A stretch of DNA of 64,000 nucleotides, from positions 62,001 to 126,000 of the forward strand of contig JANBRJ010000036.1 of the NCBI GenBank assembly GCA_027577595.1, given 5' to 3'. The notes below the pieces were generated by a model. The model was given only the letters and a program-made list of their open reading frames with translations. It did no database searches and had not been told where the DNA came from. This document shows positions 1 to 9,793 of this stretch, one piece after another; position 1 is the first letter of the stretch, and the number at the start of each line of letters is the position of its first letter. This DNA is from Coemansia sp. RSA 487 (Eukaryota; Kickxellomycota; Kickxellomycetes; Kickxellales; Kickxellaceae). The position numbers and the translations under genes were made by a program.

Positions 1-3000
1 CGTGGGATCAAACGGCGCTGTCGGGTCTACGTTGCTGCTAGCAAGAGAGGAGCTGCGCGAGTGTAGATACGCTGCGCTCGGCTGCGAAAGCTTGTGTCGA
101 AGCGTTAGAGGAGCTCCAGGTAGTGTTCCAAACACGCTGCTGGTCTGTTTAGGCTGTGGCAGGTACGGTGTGTCGTCGGGATTTGACTCCAGCTTTTCTG
201 GCTTCACCAGCCGCGGTAATATGGCGGAATCGGCTCCCTTTGACATCATCACTACACGTCCGTCGGGACACCGCATAATCACAGACATGCGCTTGCGGGC
301 ACTTGAGAATTCCAAAACATCCAAGATTTCGTAGTTTCCCAGCCTGTCTGTTGGGTGCGGGGGAGGAACGCCTCTGTCAAAGCTCTGCGCATCGGCATCT
401 TCCGGCGTTGTGTTGGCCTCAGCAACATCTTCGACATGAGTATCAGTCGTGTCGGTTGGAGAGGAGTTATCGTTGTTCCGTCCGCTGCTCGATGTGGACA
501 CTGCAGTCCCGGGCGTGCTGGATGTAGGAGCCGGACTTTTGTTGGTGTCGCTAGGCTGAAGTCCCTGAATAACGACGCGATTAAAGTCGCGCATACGCTC
601 AGAAGCTACCACACGCAGCTGCACTAATGGACCGGCTCTGTTGTTCATAACATACCCCAGCTCAGCCGCCGCTGCTACAAGTGCCTTTTCATCAGGCGAT
701 GTTGCCTGGTACCCTGTGATACGGCCAGTAACTGGGTCGCGATCTGGCTGCACTGTGTGGCAAAGAGCCATGCAGCGTAAAAACCATTCGGCTCGTGCTC
801 TGAACACTTCCGAGGGCGGCGAGTAGCTGTCCATGATTCTCCGCGACGACGGTAATGCGAGAAGGTCCGAGACAGGTGCATCGTCGCTAGCTTTGGTGTG
901 GATGCGAGGGTCGTCGTCTCCATCGCCAGCGAGATCGGGGTCCGCCTCAACAGCGTCATCCACCGCCGATTCAAGCTGCGACGAAGCTTCAGCAGCAGCA
1001 TCCTGCTCACCCGGCGACGACAAGGGCTCGTCATCATCATTGTCATCGTCAGCAACGACAGAGCTTGTTGGAGAGCGCAGTACCGATGCAGACATTCCAC
1101 GCACATGCTTTGCAAAACTGAGACGCAGACTGCTGCCATTCCCGATACCGTTGTTGCCGTTGCCGTTACCGTTGCCGTTGCCGTTGCCGTTGCCGCTGTT
1201 GTTATTCGCGCGATTGACAGCCGCAATCTGTTGTAGTGCGCGTGGTCCTTGGCCTGGGGTGGTTGGGCTACGCATCGGAGAGGGAAGACTATGCTGGCGC
1301 CGATGTTTTGAGAGCAGTTGCGTCTTAAGTAGTGATGGTGACTGGCGTCCACTATTGCTGCCTGCAGACAAAGGTCCCGAGCGTAAGAATGAAAGGCGCG
1401 AGGAAGTTCTTTGCATCTTTGGGCTGCTGGAAGACATGTTGGTAAGATCGTCTGCAGCAGCAAGATCATCAGCATCACCGTCTGCCTGAAGAGCACTATC
1501 CTTTGACTTTTCTTGCAGTCGATCCAGATCGATGTGTAAGTAAGAGAATCCCGACACCATCACCGCACGCAGCTTCATAATGTTCTCAGTCAGAGTTCCT
1601 GTCTTGTCGCTAAACACATACCGCACCATTCCAAGATCCTCGTTTATCGCCGTTGTGCGTGCCTCTGCACGAGTATCTGTGTCTGGGTGGTACATCGAAA
1701 CGTCCTGCTGAATAAACCAGCACTGGAAGATTTTGACTGCCTCCAGCGTAACATAGAGCGAGATCGGGATCAGGGCGTTCATCATGACAATGTAGCCAAA
1801 GATAAGCGCTGCACTGGACATTTTCTTGTTCTCCAGATACCAGTGCTTCCAGCTAGTCGAGTTATTCCAATGAATGCCAAGCGCGGCAAAAATAAAGCAC
1901 AGGACCAGCAGCAACAGAAACACCAGAATTACAATGCGGTTGGTGATTCGCTGGATCTGTGGTGCCTTTGTGCGCACGTTGCGCGTTGCGTTAAGGCGAA
2001 GCCGCGTGTGTTCGCCGCAGTAAATAGCTTGCGCAAAAACATAGGCGGTGTTGCGCAGGACCGAGCCACGCAGGAGTAGCTGGTTGGGCGTGAGTGGATA
2101 GCGCTCACCCTTGTGCTCCATGTAGCCTTCAAAGTTGTAGAGCTCTGATGATGCCGGCTCCACATACGTAAAGGCATTGAATGCAGCAAGCTGCTCGGGG
2201 GTCTGAATCTCCGAGTTTGTAACTTCCAGTGCCTGCTTTTGCTTCAACGTGGTTTCGCCGTCCAGCGAAGCAGTCTCGACAAAACATGTGCCGTCAAAGC
2301 CAGTCGACGCGATGACTATGCAGTCTGCTGGAATCCAGTCGTCCTTGGATATTTTGATCAGATCACCAACCTGTACGTTCTCCCAGCGCTTCTTCTTCCA
2401 GCGGCAGCTCATGTTTTCTGGCAGCGGGTTTTCAACTTGCTCATCGTCGGCATTATCATACGACATTTCTTCAACGACGTCATTGAACGCCACAGTCGGG
2501 CCGTTGCGCCGGGGCAGCATCATCTGCTCGTCCATCATGCTTACGTCGCCAAGTCTTGACATCTGGCGCCGGTGGGACATCATATTCTGCTGCGCTTCGC
2601 CTTCGTCACCGCTGTCTCCCTGGCTACTGCCCAGGTTGGTGGTTCCGCCGTTACTCTGCTGCGCGTCGCCGCGATTACTGCGCCAGCTGCGCAGGCTCAG
2701 TACGCCACGGTTAAGCTGTCTGCGCAGTATGGATTCCGCCATTGCTTCTCCAGCATCAGCACCCTCCGCGCTTTCACCGCTCACAGTAGCGCCCTGGCCA
2801 GCGCCGCCACCACCACCGCCGCCAAGATGCTCGTCTTCGTCGTCAGAGTCCTCCATCTCGCGCTGCTTGCGCCGCTTTTCGGCAATGCGCGATACAATCG
2901 ACTCCTTGATAGTCGATCCAATGCCAATTGCCGACCCAGCCCACCGCCTTGCGTTTTCGATCGTATTTCTGCCGATATCGTGGATGCTCTGCGAACTGCG

Positions 3001-4524
3001 CATGCGGAAGCTATGGATGCTCTGCGACCCGCGGTGTCGCATCTCGCGAAAGTTGAACGACAGGCGCTCGCGATCGTGGACCTTGACTTTCAAAACGCGT
3101 GTGTGCTGCGTGTTCTCTGCGTGGTCCATGCGGTGCCGCCGCAGATCGTCAAACCCCTCGTGTGCAATGGAAAGACTGACAAAGACACAGAGTGGAAGAA
3201 TGGTACTCCACTGGCCCGTGGTCGACCATCCAGGGACCTGCTGTAGCGCAGCGATAAACAAAAAGTACAGGTTGGCCACTTTAGAGAACTGCGCTACCAG
3301 CTGTGCAGGCATGAATGTGACAACATTGTAGCGAGCGGTGGAGATAACATTTTTGGGGTAGTCATATGAGACCTCGTAGTGCACACGCTTGGTCAGCGAG
3401 GCCGGAACTGTAATTGCCTCGTTGGGGTAGCGCATGCGCTGGCGGAACGAGTGGCCACCCACCCAATGGTCGGAGTCGGGATCAAGGAAAAATCCAGGCA
3501 TCGGAATTGCAATGATTGATTCCGTAAGCACTGTGCTCTGCAAAATCTGCGGAGGCATCGACAGCCGATGGTTCTGTGCATTTGCGGGGATTTCCTGCAT
3601 ATTAGCAGCAGCAGATGCATCAACACTATCTCCAGCACTGATGGCACTTCTGTCGTCCTTTGAAGTAGTAGTAGCGGCAGCCAAAGCATCGTGGCGATGG
3701 GTACTATGGACTGGCGACAACAGATGCATGCTCTCTGATTGGCCTCTATCGGATGACAGCGGACGGGAGAGCCATGATGGGTGAGTCAAATCCATAGACT
3801 TTCTGACAATCGCTGATGTGCTAGGCGCTAGTAACCGTGATTCGCGAGACGCATTGCGCGACAGGTGGCCCATGGGGATGGACCCGTGGCTAAACCTTCG
3901 CCGGCGACGAACGGCAGCAGCATCTCTAACGGTGTCAACAAAGCTCAATCCAAGAACACCAGCCGCAGTGCCGCGGTTATGTGGGGTATCATCAGCATGG
4001 ACACCAGCAGCGCGCTCCTCTGCCTTTTGCCGCTGCTCCCGCTGATGCTGCTGTGCAAGTGTCCGTGGATCAATCATGCGCAAAATGCGGGCAGTGACAC
4101 TACGCAAGCGGCCGTAGTGTGGCACTTTGGTCATCTTTCCGCTTTGCACAAAGTTTGCAGAGCCAGGAAGGGGGGTAAGCGGAGCAAGGCGCTGACGGAG
4201 CAGATCAGCAGTCTGTGGGATCGAGGGATAGCGAGCAATAGGCGCCGACTGGGTTGCGAATCTGTCCATTGTTGGCGACGGGGGCATGCTGTGCGAGCCG
4301 CCCATGTTTGTCCGCCGGATACTTGTGTCAATGCGTGGCAGGTCTATTGCTGGAGACGGTCTTTGTCTCTGTTGCTTCTGGCTGCGATGTTTGCGCGAAA
4401 GGTCCTGGAGCTCGACGGCATTGGAAGAGTCGCTGCTCTGCAGGTGGTGCGGAGCATTGCTATCTGCAGAGGCAGCCTCTTTTCCTTTGCGGCTATGGCT
4501 GTGATTATTTGTGTTTCCAGCCAT
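1..4524 (-). CDS. P4-type phospholipid flippase (Dnf3-like), C-terminus cut off by window edge
   Basis: An unbroken minus-strand frame of 1508 codons runs from the ATG at 4524 to the first base. It encodes an ATP-driven lipid flippase that moves phospholipids to the cytosolic leaflet of Golgi or plasma membranes. Visible in order: a disordered Ser/Pro-rich N-terminus (~1-330); the first membrane hairpin (~400-450, containing QQVPGWSTTGQW and EGFDDLRRHRMD, which is closer to Dnf3 than to Drs2 or Dnf1/2 as I recall them); a long charged insertion; the actuator motif SLDGETTLK (~755); the PISL-type M4 motif IPISLYVTLEAVK; the phosphorylation motif SDKTGTLTEN with the catalytic Asp at residue 973; and nucleotide-domain motifs SSARKRMSV and KGAD (~1428). 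Hinge, P-domain and M5-M10 lie outside the window. Odd: very long low-complexity insertions, including an Asn-Gly run just after the phosphorylation site. The P4 call is secure; the Dnf3 subclass is moderately sure. Confidence 0.93.
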   Translation of the reverse strand, partial: MAGNTNNHSHSRKGKEAASADSNAPHHLQSSDSSNAVELQDLSRKHRSQKQQRQRPSPAIDLPRIDTSIRRTNMGGSHSMPPSPTMDRFATQSAPIARYPSIPQTADLLRQRLAPLTPLPGSANFVQSGKMTKVPHYGRLRSVTARILRMIDPRTLAQQHQREQRQKAEERAAGVHADDTPHNRGTAAGVLGLSFVDTVRDAAAVRRRRRFSHGSIPMGHLSRNASRESRLLAPSTSAIVRKSMDLTHPSWLSRPLSSDRGQSESMHLLSPVHSTHRHDALAAATTTSKDDRSAISAGDSVDASAAANMQEIPANAQNHRLSMPPQILQSTVLTESIIAIPMPGFFLDPDSDHWVGGHSFRQRMRYPNEAITVPASLTKRVHYEVSYDYPKNVISTARYNVVTFMPAQLVAQFSKVANLYFLFIAALQQVPGWSTTGQWSTILPLCVFVSLSIAHEGFDDLRRHRMDHAENTQHTRVLKVKVHDRERLSFNFREMRHRGSQSIHSFRMRSSQSIHDIGRNTIENARRWAGSAIGIGSTIKESIVSRIAEKRRKQREMEDSDDEDEHLGGGGGGGAGQGATVSGESAEGADAGEAMAESILRRQLNRGVLSLRSWRSNRGDAQQSNGGTTNLGSSQGDSGDEGEAQQNMMSHRRQMSRLGDVSMMDEQMMLPRRNGPTVAFNDVVEEMSYDNADDEQVENPLPENMSCRWKKKRWENVQVGDLIKISKDDWIPADCIVIASTGFDGTCFVETASLDGETTLKQKQALEVTNSEIQTPEQLAAFNAFTYVEPASSELYNFEGYMEHKGERYPLTPNQLLLRGSVLRNTAYVFAQAIYCGEHTRLRLNATRNVRTKAPQIQRITNRIVILVFLLLLVLCFIFAALGIHWNNSTSWKHWYLENKKMSSAALIFGYIVMMNALIPISLYVTLEAVKIFQCWFIQQDVSMYHPDTDTRAEARTTAINEDLGMVRYVFSDKTGTLTENIMKLRAVMVSGFSYLHIDLDRLQEKSKDSALQADGDADDLAAADDLTNMSSSSPKMQRTSSRLSFLRSGPLSAGSNSGRQSPSLLKTQLLSKHRRQHSLPSPMRSPTTPGQGPRALQQIAAVNRANNNSGNGNGNGNGNGNGNNGIGNGSSLRLSFAKHVRGMSASVLRSPTSSVVADDDNDDDEPLSSPGEQDAAAEASSQLESAVDDAVEADPDLAGDGDDDPRIHTKASDDAPVSDLLALPSSRRIMDSYSPPSEVFRARAEWFLRCMALCHTVQPDRDPVTGRITGYQATSPDEKALVAAAAELGYVMNNRAGPLVQLRVVASERMRDFNRVVIQGLQPSDTNKSPAPTSSTPGTAVSTSSSGRNNDNSSPTDTTDTHVEDVAEANTTPEDADAQSFDRGVPPPHPTDRLGNYEILDVLEFSSARKRMSVIMRCPDGRVVMMSKGADSAILPRLVKPEKLESNPDDTPYLPQPKQTSSVFGTLPGAPLTLRHKLSQPSAAYLHSRSSSLASSNVDPTAPFDPT
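1146..1206. repeat. Hexanucleotide microsatellite coding an Asn-Gly run in the P4-ATPase
   Basis: A run of CCGTTG/GTTGCC units with one ACC variant. Read on the minus strand it gives alternating Asn and Gly residues in the insertion that follows the phosphorylation motif. It is in frame, so changes in unit number would alter loop length only. Confidence 0.8.
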
Positions 4525-5415
4525 CTATTATAGTATGCGGAAGGCAGCTTGTAGAAAAACACGCCTTCCTTCTTTTTATATCTATATTATCCAGAAAGAA
4601 AAGCTGGGCACAAAGAGGGGAAGAACGAAATCCTCCAGCGTATTAGTAATATGTGGAACTTTTGTTTATGTTTTCATACGCATAAAGCCCAAGATTCACG
4701 CGGAAGAAAATAAATATACGTTACGTTATTGTAATAGGAATATGAATAATATTACACGGAACCTAATGGTTTAAAGGGAAAGAAAGAAAGAAAGAAAGGA
4801 TAAATGACCACACAGTGAGCGAGCTAACTTTTTTAAAAATGGGAGAAAAAAAGAAGAGAAATACTAGAGGACATTTTTTCCATTTTCCCTCGTTTTTCTT
4901 CCCCCGCGCATGCGGCATGCATACAGTGGCCGCCGATAAGGCACTTGTAAAAAATACGTGTGTTTTGGCCTATTGAGCTTGTTGTTTTTGCTTGTTCCGA
5001 GATGCTTTTTCTTGTTAACTCTGGAATAGTGGGCTTCTATCGGGTTGGTCAAAGCCTTTTTCATCAACGTGTGTGCAAAGAGCTGGGCCCACCTGCTCCA
5101 ATTGTACTCGGTTGATACTGTACACTCACTCCGGAACATTGACTGGGGAAAAAGAAAGTAGCTCCCATTCCCACCACTGGAAGAATGCTTGTCGCCCTTT
5201 TTGGCCTCCGCACAAGTCGTCCCATTCGCTATGCCGAAACTGGTCATTTCTCTTTTTTTTGCTAGCCACACCAAATACGATCGGTAATCATCACATTTGC
5301 TCACGTGTGCTGGCTCTGTATATTTCTTTTGGTTGCTTTCGGTATATTGAAACTGTTGAACAAAAATAATAGATACTTGTGTGTCTTTGTGTAGATGTAG
5401 AAACTCCTCGCTATA
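4525..5415. other. Intergenic, upstream of P4-ATPase and downstream of NDUFB8
   Basis: AT-rich spacer with a short GAAA microsatellite at about 4777-4799. A 146-codon minus-strand frame at 4864-5304 opens on GTG and matches no family I know. I see no supported gene. Confidence 0.6.
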
Positions 5416-6130
5416 TTACTTTGAAACCTCTGTAATGGAATCTGCTAGCGTACGTGTCTACAGTGGCATCATATTTACAAAGAAAACAATACATATCAGT
5501 ATCAGCAGGTATGAAGCGTGCATATACAACAATTGCATCAGACATTGAAAAACAAACACCGAAAAAAAGCCGTGATGTATAATACATACCGGAATACCAC
5601 CAAGCTCGTCCTTCAGGCCATTCGGGTAATAAGCACGTAGCTACAGAGAAAAATGAAAACACGGCATAAACCAAATACAAAATCAGTCTGGATCTTCTTC
5701 GGTCACTTTAAAAATAGTTGTCGAATATGAAAAAGGAAGCCTGCTCGTATATTGTACACATTAGCTAACTTACATAAGGAGCCTCGGGCCTTGTCTTTGC
5801 GATAAAGTAATACACAGTGCCAACAATGGCTACTGTACCAGCCCACATCTTGCACACTTGCTTCCAGCCAGGCGATCTGTACCGCGTTGGCGCCCACATG
5901 TTCAAAACTTCGTCCTGTTCTTGAATTGGCTCTCCGAAATTGCGACGCATCTGCCTGTCCCAGTACTTCCCGTACGGCGACCGGTCCTCTGCAAACCTTT
6001 GTGGCAAATTAGGGTAGTCGCCAATCTGTGGGTCGGGATCTACGTATTCCTTTGACTTGTACTGCGAAGAATACATGCGGCGAGTGACGGCCGCCCTTGC
6101 CACGCCGCGAAGAACCAGTACGCGATTCAT
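5416..6130 (-). CDS. NDUFB8: Mitochondrial complex I subunit NDUFB8 (ASHI), three exons
   Basis: Accessory subunit of the membrane arm of NADH:ubiquinone oxidoreductase. Exon 1 (6130-5774, 119 codons) starts with a basic mitochondrial presequence (MNRVLVLRGVARAAVTRRMY), then DPDPQIGDYPNLP and one membrane helix near residues 95-112. The frame reaches RPEAPY and then a GTAAGT donor. Exon 2 (5640-5590) follows a TTTTCTCTGTAG acceptor and encodes LRAYYPNGLKDELGGIP, the expected family C-terminal motif (YPxGL.xELGG). It ends at a GTATGT donor. Exon 3 (5457-5416) gives TRTLADSITEVSK and a stop. The exon sum is 149 aa, near the family size. Introns are 133 and 132 nt and both junctions are phase 0. 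Exons 1 and 2 are well supported. The exon 3 acceptor (ACTGTAG) is the best of several nearby AGs and is less certain. Transcribed divergently from SNF8. Confidence 0.88.
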
Positions 6131-6446
6131 TCTCTCTTAATTGATAATTATGATGAAGGAAAAAAACTACAAGGAACGATTGCGATTAAAGAGGCTGCAA
6201 TTGAAGAGAGATGAAAAAAAGTTCAAGACTCGGTTTGAATTCGCTCTGTTTTTATCTCTTGTTTGTTGATCAGAGATACCAGTGATCTGATTAATATTTG
6301 TGATTAGTTGTTTGCATTTATGCATGTGAGACACGGACAAACTGTATCCATCATCATCTGCTACTTTTGCCCACTTTTTTCAAATTACTGTACAACACAC
6401 AATTTTATTTGCTCGAAACTCATTTCCACACTATTAAATAGTTCAA
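6131..6446. promoter_or_regulatory. Shared divergent promoter region NDUFB8 / SNF8
   Basis: The 316-bp AT-rich gap between two divergent start codons must hold both 5' regions. I see no clear TATA box or other diagnostic site. The regulatory role is inferred from position only. Confidence 0.5.
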
Positions 6447-7196
6447 ATGCGAAAGGCTGTGGGTATCGGCGGGCTCCGGAGAAAGGAGGCAGAGCGCCTC
6501 GCGCTGTCAAGGAAGGGCAACGAGCTGGCGCAGCGGGAGATTGAAAAGCTCCAAGAGCAAATAACATTAATGAAGTCAAATCTTGAGGCTTTTGTACGCG
6601 AGCACCAGAAGGAAATTCGCAGCGATCCTGTGTTCCGTGGCAAAGTGCAAAGAATGTGCCAGCTAATCGGCGTCGACCCCCTTGTTTCGCGCAAAGGATA
6701 CATGGCAGAACTTTTGGGCGTCGGCGACTTTTACTGTGAACTAGGCATCCAGATAATCGACATTTGTGTGGCCACAAGGTCTATCAACGGCGGACTGATA
6801 GACTTGGACGACCTGAGGCAGCGGTTGATCCGGAAGCGAATTAAAGGTAGCGAACCTATAGCTGAGGACGATATAAAGCGGGCCATTAGCCAGCTTAAAC
6901 CCCTTAAGAGCGGTTACAGAATCATTAGCTTTGGCACCCGCAAGATGGTCCAGAGCGTGGCTCGCGAGATGAATCCGGACAACTCGACAGTGTTGGCTCT
7001 GGCACAGTATACATGCAAATTCACAGTCGAGGATGTTCGCATTGGCTTTGGGTGGGACATGGATAGAATCAGGTCGTGTATAGACGATATGTTGCGCTCC
7101 GGTGTTATTTGGGTTGATGACTATGATGCCGTCCAGCCCGAGTACTGGGTGCCAGCGTTTTTCTCACAAATGAGCGGATCTAGCCTTGGCATTTAG
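6447..7196 (+). CDS. SNF8: ESCRT-II subunit SNF8/VPS22
   Basis: 249 aa, the usual length. SNF8 pairs with Vps36 and two Vps25 copies to form ESCRT-II, which sorts ubiquitinated membrane proteins into multivesicular bodies. Seen: the N-terminal coiled segment RRKEAERLALSRKGNELAQ, family motifs DPVFRGKVQRMCQLIGVDPL and GDFYCELGIQIIDIC, and two winged-helix domains (~70-165 and ~170-245) ending in PEYWVPAFF. It starts at the first ATG after the divergent promoter and has no intron. It is functionally relevant to the nearby membrane-protein cluster with PPxY tails, since ESCRT handles cargo ubiquitinated through such motifs. That link is inference. Confidence 0.96.
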   Translation: MRKAVGIGGLRRKEAERLALSRKGNELAQREIEKLQEQITLMKSNLEAFVREHQKEIRSDPVFRGKVQRMCQLIGVDPLVSRKGYMAELLGVGDFYCELGIQIIDICVATRSINGGLIDLDDLRQRLIRKRIKGSEPIAEDDIKRAISQLKPLKSGYRIISFGTRKMVQSVAREMNPDNSTVLALAQYTCKFTVEDVRIGFGWDMDRIRSCIDDMLRSGVIWVDDYDAVQPEYWVPAFFSQMSGSSLGI

Positions 7197-7250
7197 TTTC
7201 TTTTTTTTTACAGATGCAACTTGTATTTATTAATGTTATTGATGTTATGT

Positions 7251-8420
7251 CTATCCGCAATATATAGCTCCCGCGTCTCCTTTACATGTAGTACCAGGTC
7301 CGCATGGTATGGGTACTATTGTTCCCCAGACACAGACCTCGTATCCGGACGAGCCGCTTGCGCAGTTCATGGCGCCATGAGTGCATCCACTATCACCACC
7401 ACCAGAATCAGATTCACTTGTTAGTGTGGATGGTGGAGCTGTGGATGCGACATCGCTGTCCAAATTCGGATCAGGTTGGTCAACAGAGGCGCTATCAGAA
7501 GATGCATCACTGCCATCTTCGTCGTCAGGAAGTTCATCGCTTATCAGCGCAAGCGGCACAGCTGTGGTTGTGACGATGTTAACAATAGTTGGATTAGGAT
7601 TGCCCTTTCCAGCGTTTGCATCAGGCGAATTGCCATTGTTTACGCTAGGAGAATCTCCGGTGTTCACGCTAGAGAAATCGCCAGTACTCATGCTAGATGA
7701 ATCGCCACTGTTTGTGCCAGATGAATAACTACCACCAGAGGTTGAGCCACTCCCAGACACTGTAACCGTGTCTCCAGTATCATAATATTGTAGTCCAGTG
7801 TCATAGTTATTGCTGAACTCAGGGATGGTCGGGTACCCATCGTGATTTGCAATGACCATCTTCTTACCCGTGTAGGATGTGGATCCGGTTCCCTTGATCA
7901 CAACATCTGCACAATTCATGTAGAACTCACGATTACCATTTGCGTTGACCCACGACCAGGCAAAGACGACTGTATCGCTTGATGGCAGATCTTTTGGCAA
8001 GGTAAATGTATACTTCAAAACCTCTGGTGTGTTGCTACTGCTCGGTCCGTTGAAGAAAAAGTACTTCAGGACCTCGTAGACAACAGCGAATGTCTTCCCG
8101 CCGTCGTAGGAAACAGAGAACTGCGCATGACCACCGCCATGAGCGGCGTTGTTTTGCAAGAACTGAATAGTAACAGACTGGCCCGCAGTCCAAGTGGCGA
8201 CAGGCGATGGCCACGGCGTATTAGACTTGCAAAGAACCGGCGAGGAAGGGTCGATGGGGTTCTTGATGTTGTAGTCCCAGCTGGCGCCGGCCGGAAGGGC
8301 CGTAGGCTTGTTGATGCACCAGGGGTTGAAACGAGGACATGGATCGATAAAAGTCATGTGTGCCGAGACCGAGGCAGCGAGCACCAGTGCGAAAAGTATG
8401 AATATTTTGTAATGAACCAT
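7251..8420 (-). CDS. AA11 lytic polysaccharide monooxygenase with C-terminal CBM19 (LPMO-1)
   Basis: Secreted copper enzyme that oxidatively cleaves chitin. The start chosen at 8420 gives a 20-aa signal peptide (MVHYKIFILFALVLAASVSA) that leaves His as the first mature residue, as the copper histidine brace requires; the frame stays open 27 codons further upstream. The second brace His lies in NNAAHGGGHAQFS and the axial Tyr in [11 protein letters not shown], both typical of AA11. The catalytic domain spans ~21-240, followed by a Ser/Thr/Gly-rich linker with 8-aa repeats. The last ~45 residues are CBM19-like (CTHGAMNC, YEVCVWGT, GTTCKG, ending YCG). 389 aa. It is the first of three same-strand AA11 loci here, and its catalytic region is nearly identical to the copy at 29373-30497. 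Confidence 0.93.
   Translation of the reverse strand: MVHYKIFILFALVLAASVSAHMTFIDPCPRFNPWCINKPTALPAGASWDYNIKNPIDPSSPVLCKSNTPWPSPVATWTAGQSVTIQFLQNNAAHGGGHAQFSVSYDGGKTFAVVYEVLKYFFFNGPSSSNTPEVLKYTFTLPKDLPSSDTVVFAWSWVNANGNREFYMNCADVVIKGTGSTSYTGKKMVIANHDGYPTIPEFSNNYDTGLQYYDTGDTVTVSGSGSTSGGSYSSGTNSGDSSSMSTGDFSSVNTGDSPSVNNGNSPDANAGKGNPNPTIVNIVTTTAVPLALISDELPDDEDGSDASSDSASVDQPDPNLDSDVASTAPPSTLTSESDSGGGDSGCTHGAMNCASGSSGYEVCVWGTIVPIPCGPGTTCKGDAGAIYCG
7627..7722. repeat. 24-bp degenerate tandem repeat (4 units) in LPMO-1 linker
   Basis: Four consecutive 24-bp units, each beginning GAA/AAA-TyG-CC. On the coding strand they give 8-residue units such as SVNTGDSP and SMSTGDFS. They form part of the flexible linker between the AA11 and CBM19 domains and are absent from the sister copy at 29373-30497. 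Confidence 0.75.
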
Positions 8421-8991
8421 AGCTCTGCAGAATATAATAATAGGAAATGACGAAAGTATTGCAAATAATTGGGAGAATATAAAATATAGGAATAGCAACA
8501 AAGGAAGAGAGATGCTTCCAAAGAGTCAATAGCTTTACTTTCTTCCTGGCGGATTATTTGCTGGGATTTTGAAAAAGATTATATCATGTTGAGGAAATTA
8601 CTTTCATTAGACTGCATTATAGAATGAAAGTTGCCCGACTAACTTTGAAGGAAAGAATGAAATAAATATCTATAAAACGAAATGATATTCACCAGTCTTT
8701 CTACAAAAAAGACCCACTGTGCCGCAGGGCTAAACATATAGATTGCCAATTAAATAGTGGAATCTTTAGAAAGAAATACACTCTTTTTATACCTGTCACA
8801 AAGAAAAGTGCTAGAAATTCAACATCCTCTTCTGCTTAATGAAAATGCAAAGTATTATTTTAGAAAGAAAACGAACACATCGCGCAAGTCCGCGCTTTCC
8901 TGGAAAACATACACCATTACCGAGAATTAAACACAATACATACCAGTATTTCCATATGTGGTATATCATATTATATTCAGTGTCTATCTGC
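8421..8991. other. Intergenic upstream of LPMO-1
   Basis: AT-rich. A TATA-like tract lies around 8470-8490 on the minus strand (TTTTATATTC), 50-70 bp before the LPMO-1 start codon. No gene seen in the rest. Confidence 0.5.
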
Positions 8992-9793
8992 TCATCCGCA
9001 ATACATAGCTCCACTGGTTCCTTTGTATGTTGTCCCTGTACCATATGATATGGTTACCATCTTTCCCTTGACGCAAACCTTATAGCCTGAAGAATCACTA
9101 GCGGGGCTAGAATCATTGCTAAAGATATGTTTACTGTCAGGAATATGCCCATTGTTAAAGGGAGAACCGCTGCTGGATGTCGATCCCCTTCCAAACACTG
9201 TAACTTCATTGCCAGTGTCGTATTACTGTAATTCGGTGTCGTAGTTGTGCTTAAAAACAAGAATTGTCGGATATCCATTGTGGTTTACAATGACCATCTT
9301 CTTACCTGTGCAGGATGTGGATCCGGTTCCCTTGATCACGACATCTGCACAATTCATATAGAACTCGCGATTGCCGTTGGCATTGATCCACGACCAAGCA
9401 AAGGCAAATATATAGTTTGATGATAGAGCTTTTAACAAGGTAGGTGTATACTTTAAAACCTCTGGTATGTTTCTGCTCCTCGGTCCGTTGAAGAAAAAAG
9501 TACTTTAGAGTCCTATAGGCAACAGAGAATGTCTTTCCATTGTCTGAAACTGAAAATTGCGCATGCCCGCCGCCATGAGCAGCGCTTTTTTGCAAGAACT
9601 GAATAGTGACAGGCTGACCAGCGGCTCGTGTGGCGACTAGTGATGGCCATGGTGTATTGGATATGCAAAGAGCTCCATCAGTAGGCGTGTTGTTTTTTAT
9701 GTTATAGTCCCAACTAGCGCCAGCTGGAGGTGCGGCAGACTTGTTGACGCCCTGAGGACCAAAATATGGGCATGGGTTGGCCATAGACATGTG
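8992..9793 (-). pseudogene. Decayed AA11-CBM19 LPMO (LPMO-2 pseudogene)
   Basis: Homologous along its length to LPMO-1 but broken. The N-terminal part reads HMSMANPCPYFG, then GASWDYNIKN, the second brace-His segment SAAHGGGHAQFS and [10 protein letters not shown]. The frame is lost near 9495, and [13 protein letters not shown] with the following ~70 aa resumes in another frame (9438-9223) that ends in a stop after NYDTELQ. A third frame (9198-8992) carries the linker remnant and CBM19 end (YKVCVKGKM, GAMYCG), in which the usual WGT is altered. No signal peptide is readable ahead of His; the upstream frame has a stop. At least two frame breaks plus the lost leader make it non-functional. It is a host gene relic from tandem duplication. 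Confidence 0.88.

Noticed and set aside
833-1489. Long plus-strand open frame opposite the P4-ATPase
   Set aside because: It is antisense to an unbroken P4-ATPase frame with clear motifs and consists of repetitive Ser/Leu/Pro residues produced by the coding strand's codon bias.
4864-5304. 146-codon minus-strand frame
   Set aside because: Opens on GTG, no family features, composition like the surrounding spacer.
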